DNA from: Dehalococcoidia bacterium
GTDB taxonomy: Bacteria; Chloroflexota; Dehalococcoidia; Dehalococcoidales; UBA1222
Reading direction: 5' to 3'
DNA: 16,484 nt
NCBI GenBank assembly: GCA_009783135.1
Contig: WRHS01000024.1
Span: 1-16,484, forward strand
Each line of letters opens with the position of its first letter. Within the stretch, counting starts at the first letter, position 1. The position numbers and the translations under genes are program-made. Below, in pieces: positions 1 to 6,379 of this stretch. Below the pieces are notes generated by a model. The model had not been told where the DNA came from. It saw only the letters and a program-made list of their open reading frames with translations, and did not search any database.

Positions 1-687
1 CAAAGAGGCAAAACGGGCAGATAAAGGCTGCGGCGGCAATTTGTCTCCTGTATGACCGCCACGACTTAAATGCCTCACCAGCCAATATAAGCCGGCAATT
101 GCAGCGAAAGTGAGCACCAAAGAGGCGATCCAGCCGATTTTCTGCGGCAGCCACACAGGGGATAATTGTGAGATATACTTATTCCACCATGGCCAGTTGT
201 GCTGCAGAATACCCATGCCCATTATGAGACCCAACAAAGCCACCAGCGAAGCTACTGCGCCCTCACCGATGCGGTATAACGTGCCCATTACGCATCCCCC
301 GGCAAGCACCATGCCAAACCCGAACAGCGCACCACCCAGCACCAAATGCCATCCGAAAGGCGCAATATAAGCCGTTGCCGGAAGACCTACAGCGGGATTT
401 GGGACTTCCTTAAACATGATGACGCCAAAACCTATCGTGGCAATAAACAACCCGCCCAATATGCCTTTCAAAAGTCTTGCGTCACCAAAAATGGCAAGGT
501 TGCTGATGGCCGAAACAAAGCAGAAACGTGAGCGTTGTACGACGGCGCCAAAAGCCAGTCCGAATAGCCAAAACAGTGCCAAGCGCGGCGTGTCAGAGCG
601 CAAAGAGAACCAAATTACAGCAGCTGCGGCGACAGCAAGTATGCCGGCTAAGAACTTCGGTTTAACTATCCACTTGCGCATGCTCAT
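1..687 (-). CDS. YeeE/YedE-family sulfur transport membrane protein (3' end outside window)
   Basis: This open frame was read by hand from the minus strand: 229 codons from ATG at 687 to the window edge, with no stop reached. The protein is very hydrophobic, with several membrane segments (roughly residues 12-28, 36-52, 74-92, 112-132, 145-162, 185-205). Two hallmarks of the YeeE/YedE family are visible: RSRFCF (about residues 52-57) and AGGCVMGTLYR (about 129-139), each with a conserved cysteine. Characterised relatives (TsuA) import thiosulfate through a cysteine relay, so uptake of a sulfur compound at the cytoplasmic membrane is the likely role. It begins 19 bp after the 707-1345 gene and lies in the same direction as sufCB, which suggests that it supplies sulfur for Fe-S assembly (inference). 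An in-frame stop just upstream fixes the start region. The ribosome binding site is weak. A TusA-like partner would be expected beyond the edge, but this cannot be seen. Confidence 0.85.
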   Translation of the reverse strand, partial: MSMRKWIVKPKFLAGILAVAAAAVIWFSLRSDTPRLALFWLFGLAFGAVVQRSRFCFVSAISNLAIFGDARLLKGILGGLFIATIGFGVIMFKEVPNPAVGLPATAYIAPFGWHLVLGGALFGFGMVLAGGCVMGTLYRIGEGAVASLVALLGLIMGMGILQHNWPWWNKYISQLSPVWLPQKIGWIASLVLTFAAIAGLYWLVRHLSRGGHTGDKLPPQPLSARFASL

Positions 688-706
688 CTGTAATGTTTGT
701 TAATGC

Positions 707-1345
707 CTATTTGATGATGCAACCGCCCCATTCAACAACAGAAAAGCCACTCCTGCTGAACGGGCTCAGTTCCTGTTCCTCTATTTCAATCGGGGCATCA
801 AGCGGCTTAAACGCCATAAATACCCTCAGCATGCTGTCAGGCGTGGGTGTGATAATCAACTCGGCATTTTCGGTATAAGCGTCGCCTTGGAATGTGATTA
901 GGTTATATGCGTTGTTTTGCATCAAAGGCAGCCAATAGACTATAAACTCATTGTACTCCCTTGGTGTAAGCCCCATATAAGATAGCTTATCCTGTAAAAA
1001 AGAGATTGTATCCTCGCCTTTTATAACAAAGCCCAGGCTCAGGTCATAATCCGCTTTGCCGTGTCCTTCCCAAAACAGATATGAGTATTCCCTGCCGTCG
1101 TTATGGTTGATTAAAGTGCCGTCGGGCTCTGCTGTGACGTGCCATCCGTCGTTATATGCCGGATAGGTAAAATCCAAAATGCCGTTGTATTTCAATCTGA
1201 CCGTGACTTCGGTGGTTGCATCAGGGTAAAGATAAATTACTGGCTTATCGTATGTTATTGCTTTGCTTGCTTGATTAAAAAGCAAAACACAGACAATTAT
1301 GCAAGCAACCACGACGCCAGTTACTACCACGATTGTCTTTTTCAT
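707..1345 (-). CDS. conserved membrane-anchored/exported protein of unknown function
   Basis: The protein has 212 residues. Residues 4-24 form a single hydrophobic segment after MKKT, so it is either a signal peptide or an N-terminal membrane anchor, with the rest outside the cytoplasm. The body is rich in beta-type patterns and has distinctive blocks: KPVIYLYP (about 34-41), YNDGWHVTAEPDGTL (about 64-78), YSYLFWEG (about 87-94), EYNEFIVYWLPLM, YNLITFQG, and a C-terminal VVEWGG. I recognise these as typical of a conserved uncharacterised family seen in Clostridia and relatives, to which no function is attached. A TTGGAG ribosome binding site lies 8 nt before the ATG. It sits between sufB (61 bp upstream) and the YeeE-family gene (19 bp downstream), so co-transcription with the Suf genes is plausible. 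There is no lipobox cysteine near the hydrophobic segment (a Cys at 15 and one at 19 lie inside it). Confidence 0.85.
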   Translation of the reverse strand: MKKTIVVVTGVVVACIIVCVLLFNQASKAITYDKPVIYLYPDATTEVTVRLKYNGILDFTYPAYNDGWHVTAEPDGTLINHNDGREYSYLFWEGHGKADYDLSLGFVIKGEDTISFLQDKLSYMGLTPREYNEFIVYWLPLMQNNAYNLITFQGDAYTENAELIITPTPDSMLRVFMAFKPLDAPIEIEEQELSPFSRSGFSVVEWGGCIIK

Positions 1346-1381
1346 AATTTACACTCCAACAACCATTTGTTCATACAGCTT

Positions 1382-1396
1382 ATACGCACTGCGTAT
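1382..1396. repeat. perfect 15-bp palindrome between sufB and the next gene
   Basis: The plus strand reads ATACGCA-C-TGCGTAT: 7-bp arms around a single base. It lies in the 61-bp gap after sufB and about 37 bp before the start of the next gene. On the minus strand it contains TATAAG, a weak -10-like hexamer. It could be an operator for the downstream two genes or chance. Confidence 0.4.
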
Positions 1397-1406
1397 TGTT
1401 TCATCT

Positions 1407-2633
1407 CTAGAACAAATCGGCTTCGCTTTGCTTGACGGCCCGCTGCATCTCAGCATTAAGCATAGGCGGCAATCCTTGAATATCAACTTTGAGAAATCCC
1501 CTGATAATGGCAGCGGTTGACTCATCCCTTGTAAGACCGCGCGCCATGAGGTATTCCACCTCTTCTTCGGCAATTTTACCCACGGCAGCCTCATGTGACA
1601 GATCAACTCCGGCACGGTTACCCTTAATCTCAGGTATTGCATGGATGGAACCGTGCTCGCCCAATATCAAACCGCGGCATTCAAGATGTCCTTTGGTTTC
1701 CAACTCGGATGCCTCAATGTATCCGCGCGAGATGATTTCGCCACCGGCCGAAATGGTGCGGGCTATCATTTCCGTCTTTGCTCCCTTAGCCGACAATATG
1801 GCGCGCGAGCCGACGTCAATTTTAGAGCCTAGGGTTGCTACAATCACCGAGTTAAACCGTGCCGTGGCATTCTCTCCCATACAATAAGCCGTGGGATTGG
1901 ATTGCATCGAGTGCACCGGTCGCATGATGACGAAATTAGACATGAACAGTCCATCCTGTTCGATAATGGCAGTGGTGCGCGGACGCACCTCCACGTCAGG
2001 TGCCCATGAATGAATCATGGTAAAGGTAACCTTAGCCCCTTTTTTGATAAAAAACTCGGATACACCCAAATGCACACCCGGCTCATGCCCCGATGATGAG
2101 CAGCCTGTGATGATGTGCAACTCCGAGCCTTCCTCAGCAATAACAATATTGTGTATGTCCTGTATGGCACGGGCACGCGACATATAAAGGCATGCCTGAA
2201 CAGGATAAGTGGTCTTTACGCCTGGAAGTGCCCTCATAAAATAACCGTCTGCCTGATTTATCTCGGTATGTGCAGTGAACTTATCCGTATCCACTTTCAC
2301 AGCCTTCCACAGATAGTCCTTTACCCAGTCGTATTTGGCTAAAGCCTCTGATGTTGCCATGACCTCAATGCCATCCTGCGCAACAGCCATATGCATGGGC
2401 TGGTTATCAATCTGCACAAAAGTGCCGGAGCGCTGCGACAGGTCATCCAGCATAACCCCGGTGGATAACACAGACTGCCTCACGTCAGCAGGGATAGCGC
2501 CCGTTGCAACATTTTGCGGAGCCTGTGTGACATGGCTTTCAAACTTGCTTAAATCAACATCATCGCCTACGGCAGCTTTTTTGTCGCGGGCGGCAAGGGC
2601 CTGCTCCTGACGTTTTCTTACTTCTTCAAGCAT
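1407..2633 (-). CDS. sufB: SufB/SufD-family Fe-S cluster scaffold protein
   Basis: This is a 408-residue SufB/SufD-type protein, the scaffold on which SufBC complexes assemble Fe-S clusters in the cytoplasm. The C-terminal beta-helix region is well conserved. The cysteine in HLECRG (about residue 319) and the His-Glu pair in DLSHEA (about 347-348) are separated exactly as the essential Cys405 and Glu434 of E. coli SufB (29 residues from Cys to Glu), which supports an active scaffold rather than a SufD. The start is taken as ATG at 2633 because AGGAG sits 8 nt upstream; a GTG at 2642 would overlap that site. The gene overlaps the end of sufC by 16 bp, so the two are translationally coupled. 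At about 410 residues it is shorter than E. coli SufB (about 495), as in stand-alone SufBC systems of anaerobes and archaea. No SufD, SufS or SufU is nearby. Confidence 0.93.
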   Translation of the reverse strand: MLEEVRKRQEQALAARDKKAAVGDDVDLSKFESHVTQAPQNVATGAIPADVRQSVLSTGVMLDDLSQRSGTFVQIDNQPMHMAVAQDGIEVMATSEALAKYDWVKDYLWKAVKVDTDKFTAHTEINQADGYFMRALPGVKTTYPVQACLYMSRARAIQDIHNIVIAEEGSELHIITGCSSSGHEPGVHLGVSEFFIKKGAKVTFTMIHSWAPDVEVRPRTTAIIEQDGLFMSNFVIMRPVHSMQSNPTAYCMGENATARFNSVIVATLGSKIDVGSRAILSAKGAKTEMIARTISAGGEIISRGYIEASELETKGHLECRGLILGEHGSIHAIPEIKGNRAGVDLSHEAAVGKIAEEEVEYLMARGLTRDESTAAIIRGFLKVDIQGLPPMLNAEMQRAVKQSEADLF

Positions 2634-3376
2634 ACTACACACTCCTGATAACCTTTGGCTTTGATGGTATTGAGCATGTCATGCGGGTCTCCGTCACAGA
2701 TAATCTGTCCGCCACATAACACATATCCTGTGCGTGCGTTGACATAATCCAGTATATGTCCGGTGTGGGATATTATAAGACCTGAACGCGAGCGTTCGCG
2801 TATGGGATGCGTCTTGCCCAGCACTTCGTTTATAAGTTGTCCGATAAGGGAGATGTTTTCCAGATCAACACCAGATTCCGGCTCATCAAGCAATGCCAAA
2901 TCCGGACCTTGCGCCAAAAGCTGCAGCATCTCGGAACGTTTGGTTTCGCCGCCTGAAAAGCCGGCGTTGATATTGCGCCCCAGAAAGTTGGTCATGTGGG
3001 ACTTTTCGGCAAGCGCAGTTACCAACTCCTCGGCCTCTTTGTCGTCACGGCGCAGGCAGGCCAGCACCATATCGTGCATTTTAACGCCACGCACAACCGG
3101 CGGGCGCTGGAAAGAGATGCCTATACCCAGCCTGGCACGCTCATCTACCGGCATATTTGTGATGTCTTGTCCCTTAAATGTAATACTCCCGCCGGTGACG
3201 CGATACCTTGGAAAGCCCATAATCGTCATGAGCAACGTGGTTTTGCCGCCGCCGTTGGGACCGAAAATAACCGCTGTTTCTCCCGGATTGACCGCAAGAT
3301 TGAGACTATGCAGGATTTCACGACCATCCACGGTCACGGTCAGGTTGCTAATTTCCAGCAGGACAGCCTTTTCCAT
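2618..3376 (-). CDS. sufC: SufC Fe-S cluster assembly ATPase
   Basis: This is a 252-residue soluble ABC ATPase that powers the SufB scaffold. All motifs are present in order: Walker A GPNGGGKT (residues 39-46), Q-loop Gln90, signature FSGGE (140-144), Walker B LALLDE (160-165), D-loop SGVD (168-171) and switch His204 in ISHTGH. The extended signature GGETKRSEMLQ and LDEPESGVD are characteristic of SufC rather than of transporter ATPases, and no membrane partner gene is adjacent. The start is ATG at 3376, since AAGGAG lies 5 nt upstream; the GTG two codons earlier would overlap the ribosome binding site. It is the first gene of the operon, with a promoter about 90 bp upstream, and is followed by sufB with a short overlap. 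Confidence 0.95.
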   Translation of the reverse strand: MEKAVLLEISNLTVTVDGREILHSLNLAVNPGETAVIFGPNGGGKTTLLMTIMGFPRYRVTGGSITFKGQDITNMPVDERARLGIGISFQRPPVVRGVKMHDMVLACLRRDDKEAEELVTALAEKSHMTNFLGRNINAGFSGGETKRSEMLQLLAQGPDLALLDEPESGVDLENISLIGQLINEVLGKTHPIRERSRSGLIISHTGHILDYVNARTGYVLCGGQIICDGDPHDMLNTIKAKGYQECVVCLKK

Positions 3377-3451
3377 ACGCACTCCTTAGCCACAATGATA
3401 CTCTGTGTTAAACAGTTTTAGATTAGGGTAAATAACAATCATCATATAACC

Positions 3452-3467
3452 ATGCTAATTATAGCAT
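3452..3467 (-). promoter_or_regulatory. suf operon promoter with inverted repeat over the -10
   Basis: The minus strand has TATAAT (3463-3458) preceded by TGC, an extended -10 element; the -35 region is poor. The box lies inside a perfect inverted repeat, ATGCTA-ATTA-TAGCAT (3452-3467 on the plus strand). A protein bound there would block RNA polymerase, as Rrf2-type regulators do at other Fe-S operons. Which regulator binds is unknown. The rest of the 3377-3549 gap shows nothing else I can support. Confidence 0.6.
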
Positions 3468-3549
3468 AGACATGAAAATAGATAAGTATCAGTGGGTGGA
3501 AGTATTTGCATGAGGCCAAATAAACCAGAGAAAATACCAACAAAAAAAT

Positions 3550-3624
3550 TGGCTCCCCGACTAGGATTCGAACCTAGAACCTAGCGGTTAACAGCCGCGC
3601 GCTCTACCATTGAGCTATCGGGGA
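3550..3624 (-). tRNA. tRNA-Asn (GTT)
   Basis: The cloverleaf reads TCCCCGA acceptor, D-arm GCTC..GAGC, anticodon loop CTGTTAA (anticodon GTT), T-arm CTAGG-TTCGAAT-CCTAG, TCGGGGA, discriminator G and an encoded CCA. It is 75 nt long including CCA. It is the last of the four-tRNA cluster. A run of seven T follows the CCA almost immediately, without a classical separate hairpin, and may serve as the end of the transcript. Confidence 0.97.
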
Positions 3625-3688
3625 GTATATAACTATTATATTACAAACCGATGCATTTTCACAGTGCCCCGCATCAGCCTGTTTTTAT

Positions 3689-3762
3689 TGGCTGCCGAGC
3701 CAGGATTCGAACCTGGGCAAAAGGATTCAAAGTCCTTCGTGCTACCGCTACACAACTCGGCA
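3689..3762 (-). tRNA. tRNA-Gln (TTG)
   Basis: Acceptor TGCCGAG pairs with CTCGGCA; anticodon loop CTTTGAA (anticodon TTG) and T-loop TTCGAAT are present. The discriminator is G and CCA is encoded. It is 74 nt long and is the third gene of the cluster, on the minus strand. Confidence 0.97.
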
Positions 3763-3779
3763 CCGACTACATAAGTAAA

Positions 3780-3868
3780 TGGTGCCGAAGGTCGGGGTCG
3801 AACCGACATGAGGGTCACCCCCCAACAGTTTTTGAGACTGTCGCGTCTGCCTATTCCGCCACTTCGGC
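3780..3868 (-). tRNA. tRNA-Leu (CAA)
   Basis: Acceptor GCCGAAG pairs with CTTCGGC, with discriminator A and encoded CCA. The anticodon stem ACAGT/ACTGT encloses the loop CTCAAAA (anticodon CAA, reading UUG). The 89-nt length reflects the long variable arm (GGGGGGTGACCCTC) typical of class II tRNA-Leu. Confidence 0.97.
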
Positions 3869-3901
3869 TCTATAGCCAACAAATTGTAAATGTACAACCT
3901 C

Positions 3902-3978
<77 letters not shown>

Positions 3979-3988
3979 ATGACTTGCT

Positions 3989-4018
3989 ATTGTATCCGTT
4001 ATTCGCCTTGAGTGTCAA
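3989..4018 (-). promoter_or_regulatory. strong promoter of the tRNA cluster
   Basis: The minus strand shows a -35 TTGACA (4018-4013), an 18-bp spacer and a -10 TACAAT (3994-3989). The start site would fall near 3982, just before tRNA-Phe at 3978. The -35 is a perfect match and the -10 matches at five of six bases, as expected for stable-RNA genes. Confidence 0.85.
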
Positions 4019-4069
4019 CTGCACCAATTCGTCAATTTTCCATCATCAAGAAATGATTTGATACTCGCC

Positions 4070-4906
4070 TCATACAGTGACAGTAATATTATCAATCAGT
4101 CTGGTTCTGCCGATAAATACAGCCATTGAAACCAGCGCAGAAGACTGGATGTATTCTATTTCCTGCAAGCTGCCGCTATCCGTAATAGCAACATAGTCCA
4201 CTTTGACCAGCGGTTCGGACTGCAATATGGCAGTCATGCCGCCGGTGATTTTTTTGGCATCGCGCTCACCAAAGGCGCACATCTCACGTGCCTTGAGCAA
4301 AGCCTTATACAGCACGGCGGCAGCGCGGCGCTCGTCTATGCTAAGGTAAGTGTTACGGCTGCTCATTGCCAGTCCGTCCTCTTCACGTATGGTCGGCACA
4401 ACATCAATCTCAATACTCATATTGAGGTCACGAACCATTTTCCTGACCACTTGCACCTGCTGGGCATCCTTTTGCCCGAAATATGCCCTGTGCGGGGCTG
4501 TGATGTTAAACAGCTTGTTGCATATGGTGGCAACACCGAGAAAATGCCACGTGCGGCGGGCTCCCTCCAACGTGTCAGTAATTCCCCTCACCTCAACCCA
4601 ACTATCAAAGCCGTCGGGATACATCTCATCGGCAGAAGGAATAAACAGCACATCCACACCGGCATCCTCCAGCAATTTGATATCGTGCTGTTCGTCTCTG
4701 GGGTATTTGGCAAAGTCTTCCTGCGGACCAAACTGCGTGGGATTGACGAACATGCTGACAATTGTAAACGCATTGAACTCCTGTGATTTTCCAACCAGCG
4801 CCATATGACCGCGGTGTAAATACCCCATGGTAGGCACCAGACCTACACTGCCTTTCAACTCACGGCGCAAAGCCTGCATCTCAGGGATGCCCCGAACGAT
4901 TTTCAT
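4070..4906 (-). CDS. panC: pantothenate synthetase (pantoate-beta-alanine ligase)
   Basis: PanC joins pantoate and beta-alanine with ATP to make pantothenate, the last step of vitamin B5 synthesis, in the cytoplasm. The 278 residues match the usual family length. Visible motifs are PTMGYLHRGH (residues 25-34, the HIGH-like nucleotide site), VNPTQFGPQEDFAKYPR (about 54-70), FGQKDAQQ in the middle of the protein, and SSRNTYLS (the KMSKS-like loop). The start overlaps the panB stop by 4 bp (ATGA), indicating translational coupling. It is the last gene of panD-panB-panC; the gap to the tRNA promoter holds no clear terminator. Confidence 0.97.
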   Translation of the reverse strand: MKIVRGIPEMQALRRELKGSVGLVPTMGYLHRGHMALVGKSQEFNAFTIVSMFVNPTQFGPQEDFAKYPRDEQHDIKLLEDAGVDVLFIPSADEMYPDGFDSWVEVRGITDTLEGARRTWHFLGVATICNKLFNITAPHRAYFGQKDAQQVQVVRKMVRDLNMSIEIDVVPTIREEDGLAMSSRNTYLSIDERRAAAVLYKALLKAREMCAFGERDAKKITGGMTAILQSEPLVKVDYVAITDSGSLQEIEYIQSSALVSMAVFIGRTRLIDNITVTV

Positions 4907-5742
4907 GCGGGGTCTTCCATAACAGCTTGCATTACGTTTGGAGGCATTTCTATGCTTTCTTTGGCAGCAGGGAAATCACCTGCCGTCACGTCTCGCGCAT
5001 ACTGCGCAACTGCATTGCATATATAGTCGGCCATATGGGCATAGCGGCGCGCGTGTTTGGGCATGAAATCGCCAAAAAACCCCAGTATGTCTGATACCAC
5101 CTGCACCTGTCCGTCGCATGCGGCACCTGCCCCGATACCGATGCTGGGAATGCTGATTTGTTTTGAAATAAATGAGGCCAACTCAGCCGGTATGGTTTCC
5201 AGCACAACAGCAAATGCACCGGCTTGTTCCAGCGCCTTGGCATCGGCAACCAGCTGTTTGGCAGCCTCAACAGTCTTGCCTTGCGCCTTAAATCCGCCAA
5301 GCTGGTAAATTGACTGCGGCGTAAGACCAATATGACCCATAACCGGAATCCCGGCATCCACAATCCGTTTAACAGTGCCGCACATGCCAGCCCCACCCTC
5401 CAGTTTAACGGCTTGGGCACCCCCCTCCTGCATAAAACGCGCGGCATTCCTTAGCGCCTCATCGGCACTAACCTGATAACTCATAAAAGGCATGTCGCCT
5501 ACAACCAGCACATTCTTAACAGCGCGTGTGACGGCTTTGGTGTGATGCAGCATCTCATCCATGGTAACCGGCAGGGTTGACTCATAACCCAGCACCACAT
5601 TTCCCAAACTGTCGCCAACCAGTATTACAGGAACACCGGCGCGCTCGACCATCTGTGCCGTAGGATAGTCATAAGCAGTGAGCACAACGATTTTTTCGCC
5701 TCTCTGTTTCATCTCTTTAAGCTGAGTGATACTCACACGCAT
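4903..5742 (-). CDS. panB: 3-methyl-2-oxobutanoate hydroxymethyltransferase (ketopantoate synthase)
   Basis: PanB transfers a hydroxymethyl group from 5,10-methylene-tetrahydrofolate to alpha-ketoisovalerate to give ketopantoate, the first committed step of pantothenate synthesis. The 279 residues carry the family signatures: VLTAYDYPTAQMVERAGVPVILVGDS near the N-terminus (split here as TAYDYPTA and LVGDSLGNVVLGY), GDMPFMSYQ, VKLEGG, MGHIGLTPQS, and GIGAGAACDGQVQV with the following GFFGDFMPKHARRY. A strong GGGAGGT ribosome binding site stands 6 nt before the ATG. The gene follows panD by 41 bp and overlaps panC. No panE (ketopantoate reductase) is in the window, so that step must come from elsewhere. 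Confidence 0.97.
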   Translation of the reverse strand: MRVSITQLKEMKQRGEKIVVLTAYDYPTAQMVERAGVPVILVGDSLGNVVLGYESTLPVTMDEMLHHTKAVTRAVKNVLVVGDMPFMSYQVSADEALRNAARFMQEGGAQAVKLEGGAGMCGTVKRIVDAGIPVMGHIGLTPQSIYQLGGFKAQGKTVEAAKQLVADAKALEQAGAFAVVLETIPAELASFISKQISIPSIGIGAGAACDGQVQVVSDILGFFGDFMPKHARRYAHMADYICNAVAQYARDVTAGDFPAAKESIEMPPNVMQAVMEDPA

Positions 5743-5783
5743 GACATAACCTCCCTGACAGATATTTCGTCCTTATTGCTGAA

Positions 5784-6131
5784 TTACTTGAGCGGGATAA
5801 TGCGGTTCTTTTCGTCTACATGCACAATTCTGGGCTTGCAGGCAATGGCTTCGTTTTCCTGCATTTGGTGATATGTGAGAATAATGACCACATCGCTCGG
5901 CGCAGCCAGCCTGGCAGCGGCACCGCGCAATTCGACCTGTCCTTTCTGTCCGCGTATGGCATAAGTGGTAAAGCGCGCACCATTGTTGACGTTTAGGATA
6001 TGCACTTCCTCATACGGCAAAATATCAGCCTTTTTCAAAAGTTCCGGGCCAATGGCTACGCTGCCTTCATAGTCCAGCATCGTGCCGGTAACCCTGGCGC
6101 GATGAATTTTTGCATAAAGCATGCTTCTCAT
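5784..6131 (-). CDS. panD: aspartate 1-decarboxylase proenzyme
   Basis: PanD makes beta-alanine from L-aspartate for PanC. The 115-residue proenzyme has the self-cleavage site between Gly23 and Ser24 (YEGSVAIG); Ser24 becomes the pyruvoyl group. Residues corresponding to E. coli Lys9 (Lys8), Arg54 (Arg53), Thr57 (Thr56) and Tyr58 (Tyr57) are all present in KIHR and GARFTTYAIRG. The ATG at 6131 is preferred over an in-frame ATG three codons later because the GAGGGGG ribosome binding site lies about 8 nt before it. It is the first gene of panDBC; the leader carries two pan-type hairpins and a terminator. Confidence 0.97.
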   Translation of the reverse strand: MRSMLYAKIHRARVTGTMLDYEGSVAIGPELLKKADILPYEEVHILNVNNGARFTTYAIRGQKGQVELRGAAARLAAPSDVVIILTYHQMQENEAIACKPRIVHVDEKNRIIPLK

Positions 6132-6207
6132 AAGTTAGTCCCCCTCACTGCCATGGACTTCGCTCAAATCTGCCACCATGCTGACACAGAACCGATGTTT
6201 TGCGCAT

Positions 6208-6239
6208 AAAAAAACTCCCGCCGCACAAAACGGTGGAAG
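6208..6239 (-). terminator. intrinsic terminator in the panD leader (attenuator)
   Basis: The minus strand reads CTTCCACCG, a 7-nt loop TTTTGTG, CGGCGGGAG, then seven T. The 9-position stem has one A-C mismatch and one G-U pair. It ends about 76 nt before the panD start codon and lies downstream of the panDBC promoter, so it acts on the pan transcript itself. Its 5' arm can also pair with a segment overlapping the end of the second pan hairpin. Confidence 0.85.
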
Positions 6240-6259
6240 CATATAAAACATTACTTACC

Positions 6260-6344
6260 GCCGTCTCGGTCCTGCGATCCAAGCGACTTCTATTTATTGA
6301 TATTCCACGAGAGTGCTCAACGCCCGCATGCGCGGGTCGCCGGC
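6260..6344 (-). ncRNA. tandem pan-motif RNA in the panDBC leader (candidate riboswitch/attenuator)
   Basis: Two hairpins share one architecture. Hairpin 1 (6344-6315): GC, CGGCG, bulged A, CCCGC, loop GCAT, GCGGG, CGTTG, bulged A, GC. Hairpin 2 (6287-6260): GTCG, CTTGG, bulged A, TC, loop GCAG, GA, CCGAG, bulged A, CGGC. In both, exactly five base pairs separate a bulged A on the 5' strand from a bulged A on the 3' strand, while the paired bases differ, so the shape is kept but not the sequence. Two conserved bulged adenines, frequent tandem copies and position upstream of panB/C/D are the published hallmarks of the pan RNA motif. Its ligand is not established as far as I know. Identification rests on structure and context; a covariance-model search was not possible. 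Confidence 0.8.
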
Positions 6345-6350
6345 TCATTT

Positions 6351-6379
6351 AATATAGTTTTAGGCAGGTGATTTGTCAA
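6351..6379 (-). promoter_or_regulatory. panDBC promoter overlapping the end of surE
   Basis: The minus strand has -35 TTGACA (6379-6374), a 17-bp spacer and -10 TATATT (6356-6351). The -35 lies inside the last codons of surE and the spacer covers its stop codon. The expected start site near 6344 coincides with the first base of pan hairpin 1. Confidence 0.85.

Noticed and set aside
3458..3467. Rrf2/IscR-type binding site at the suf promoter
   Set aside because: The inverted repeat is real, but it does not match any regulator consensus I can recall with confidence, so no regulator was named.
3636..3875. Open frames on both strands through the tRNA cluster
   Set aside because: They consist of translated tRNA-Gln and tRNA-Leu genes. 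The cloverleaves are unambiguous.
6145..6348. 67-codon minus-strand open frame in the panD leader
   Set aside because: It covers the two pan hairpins and the terminator, and the RNA structure explains the sequence better.
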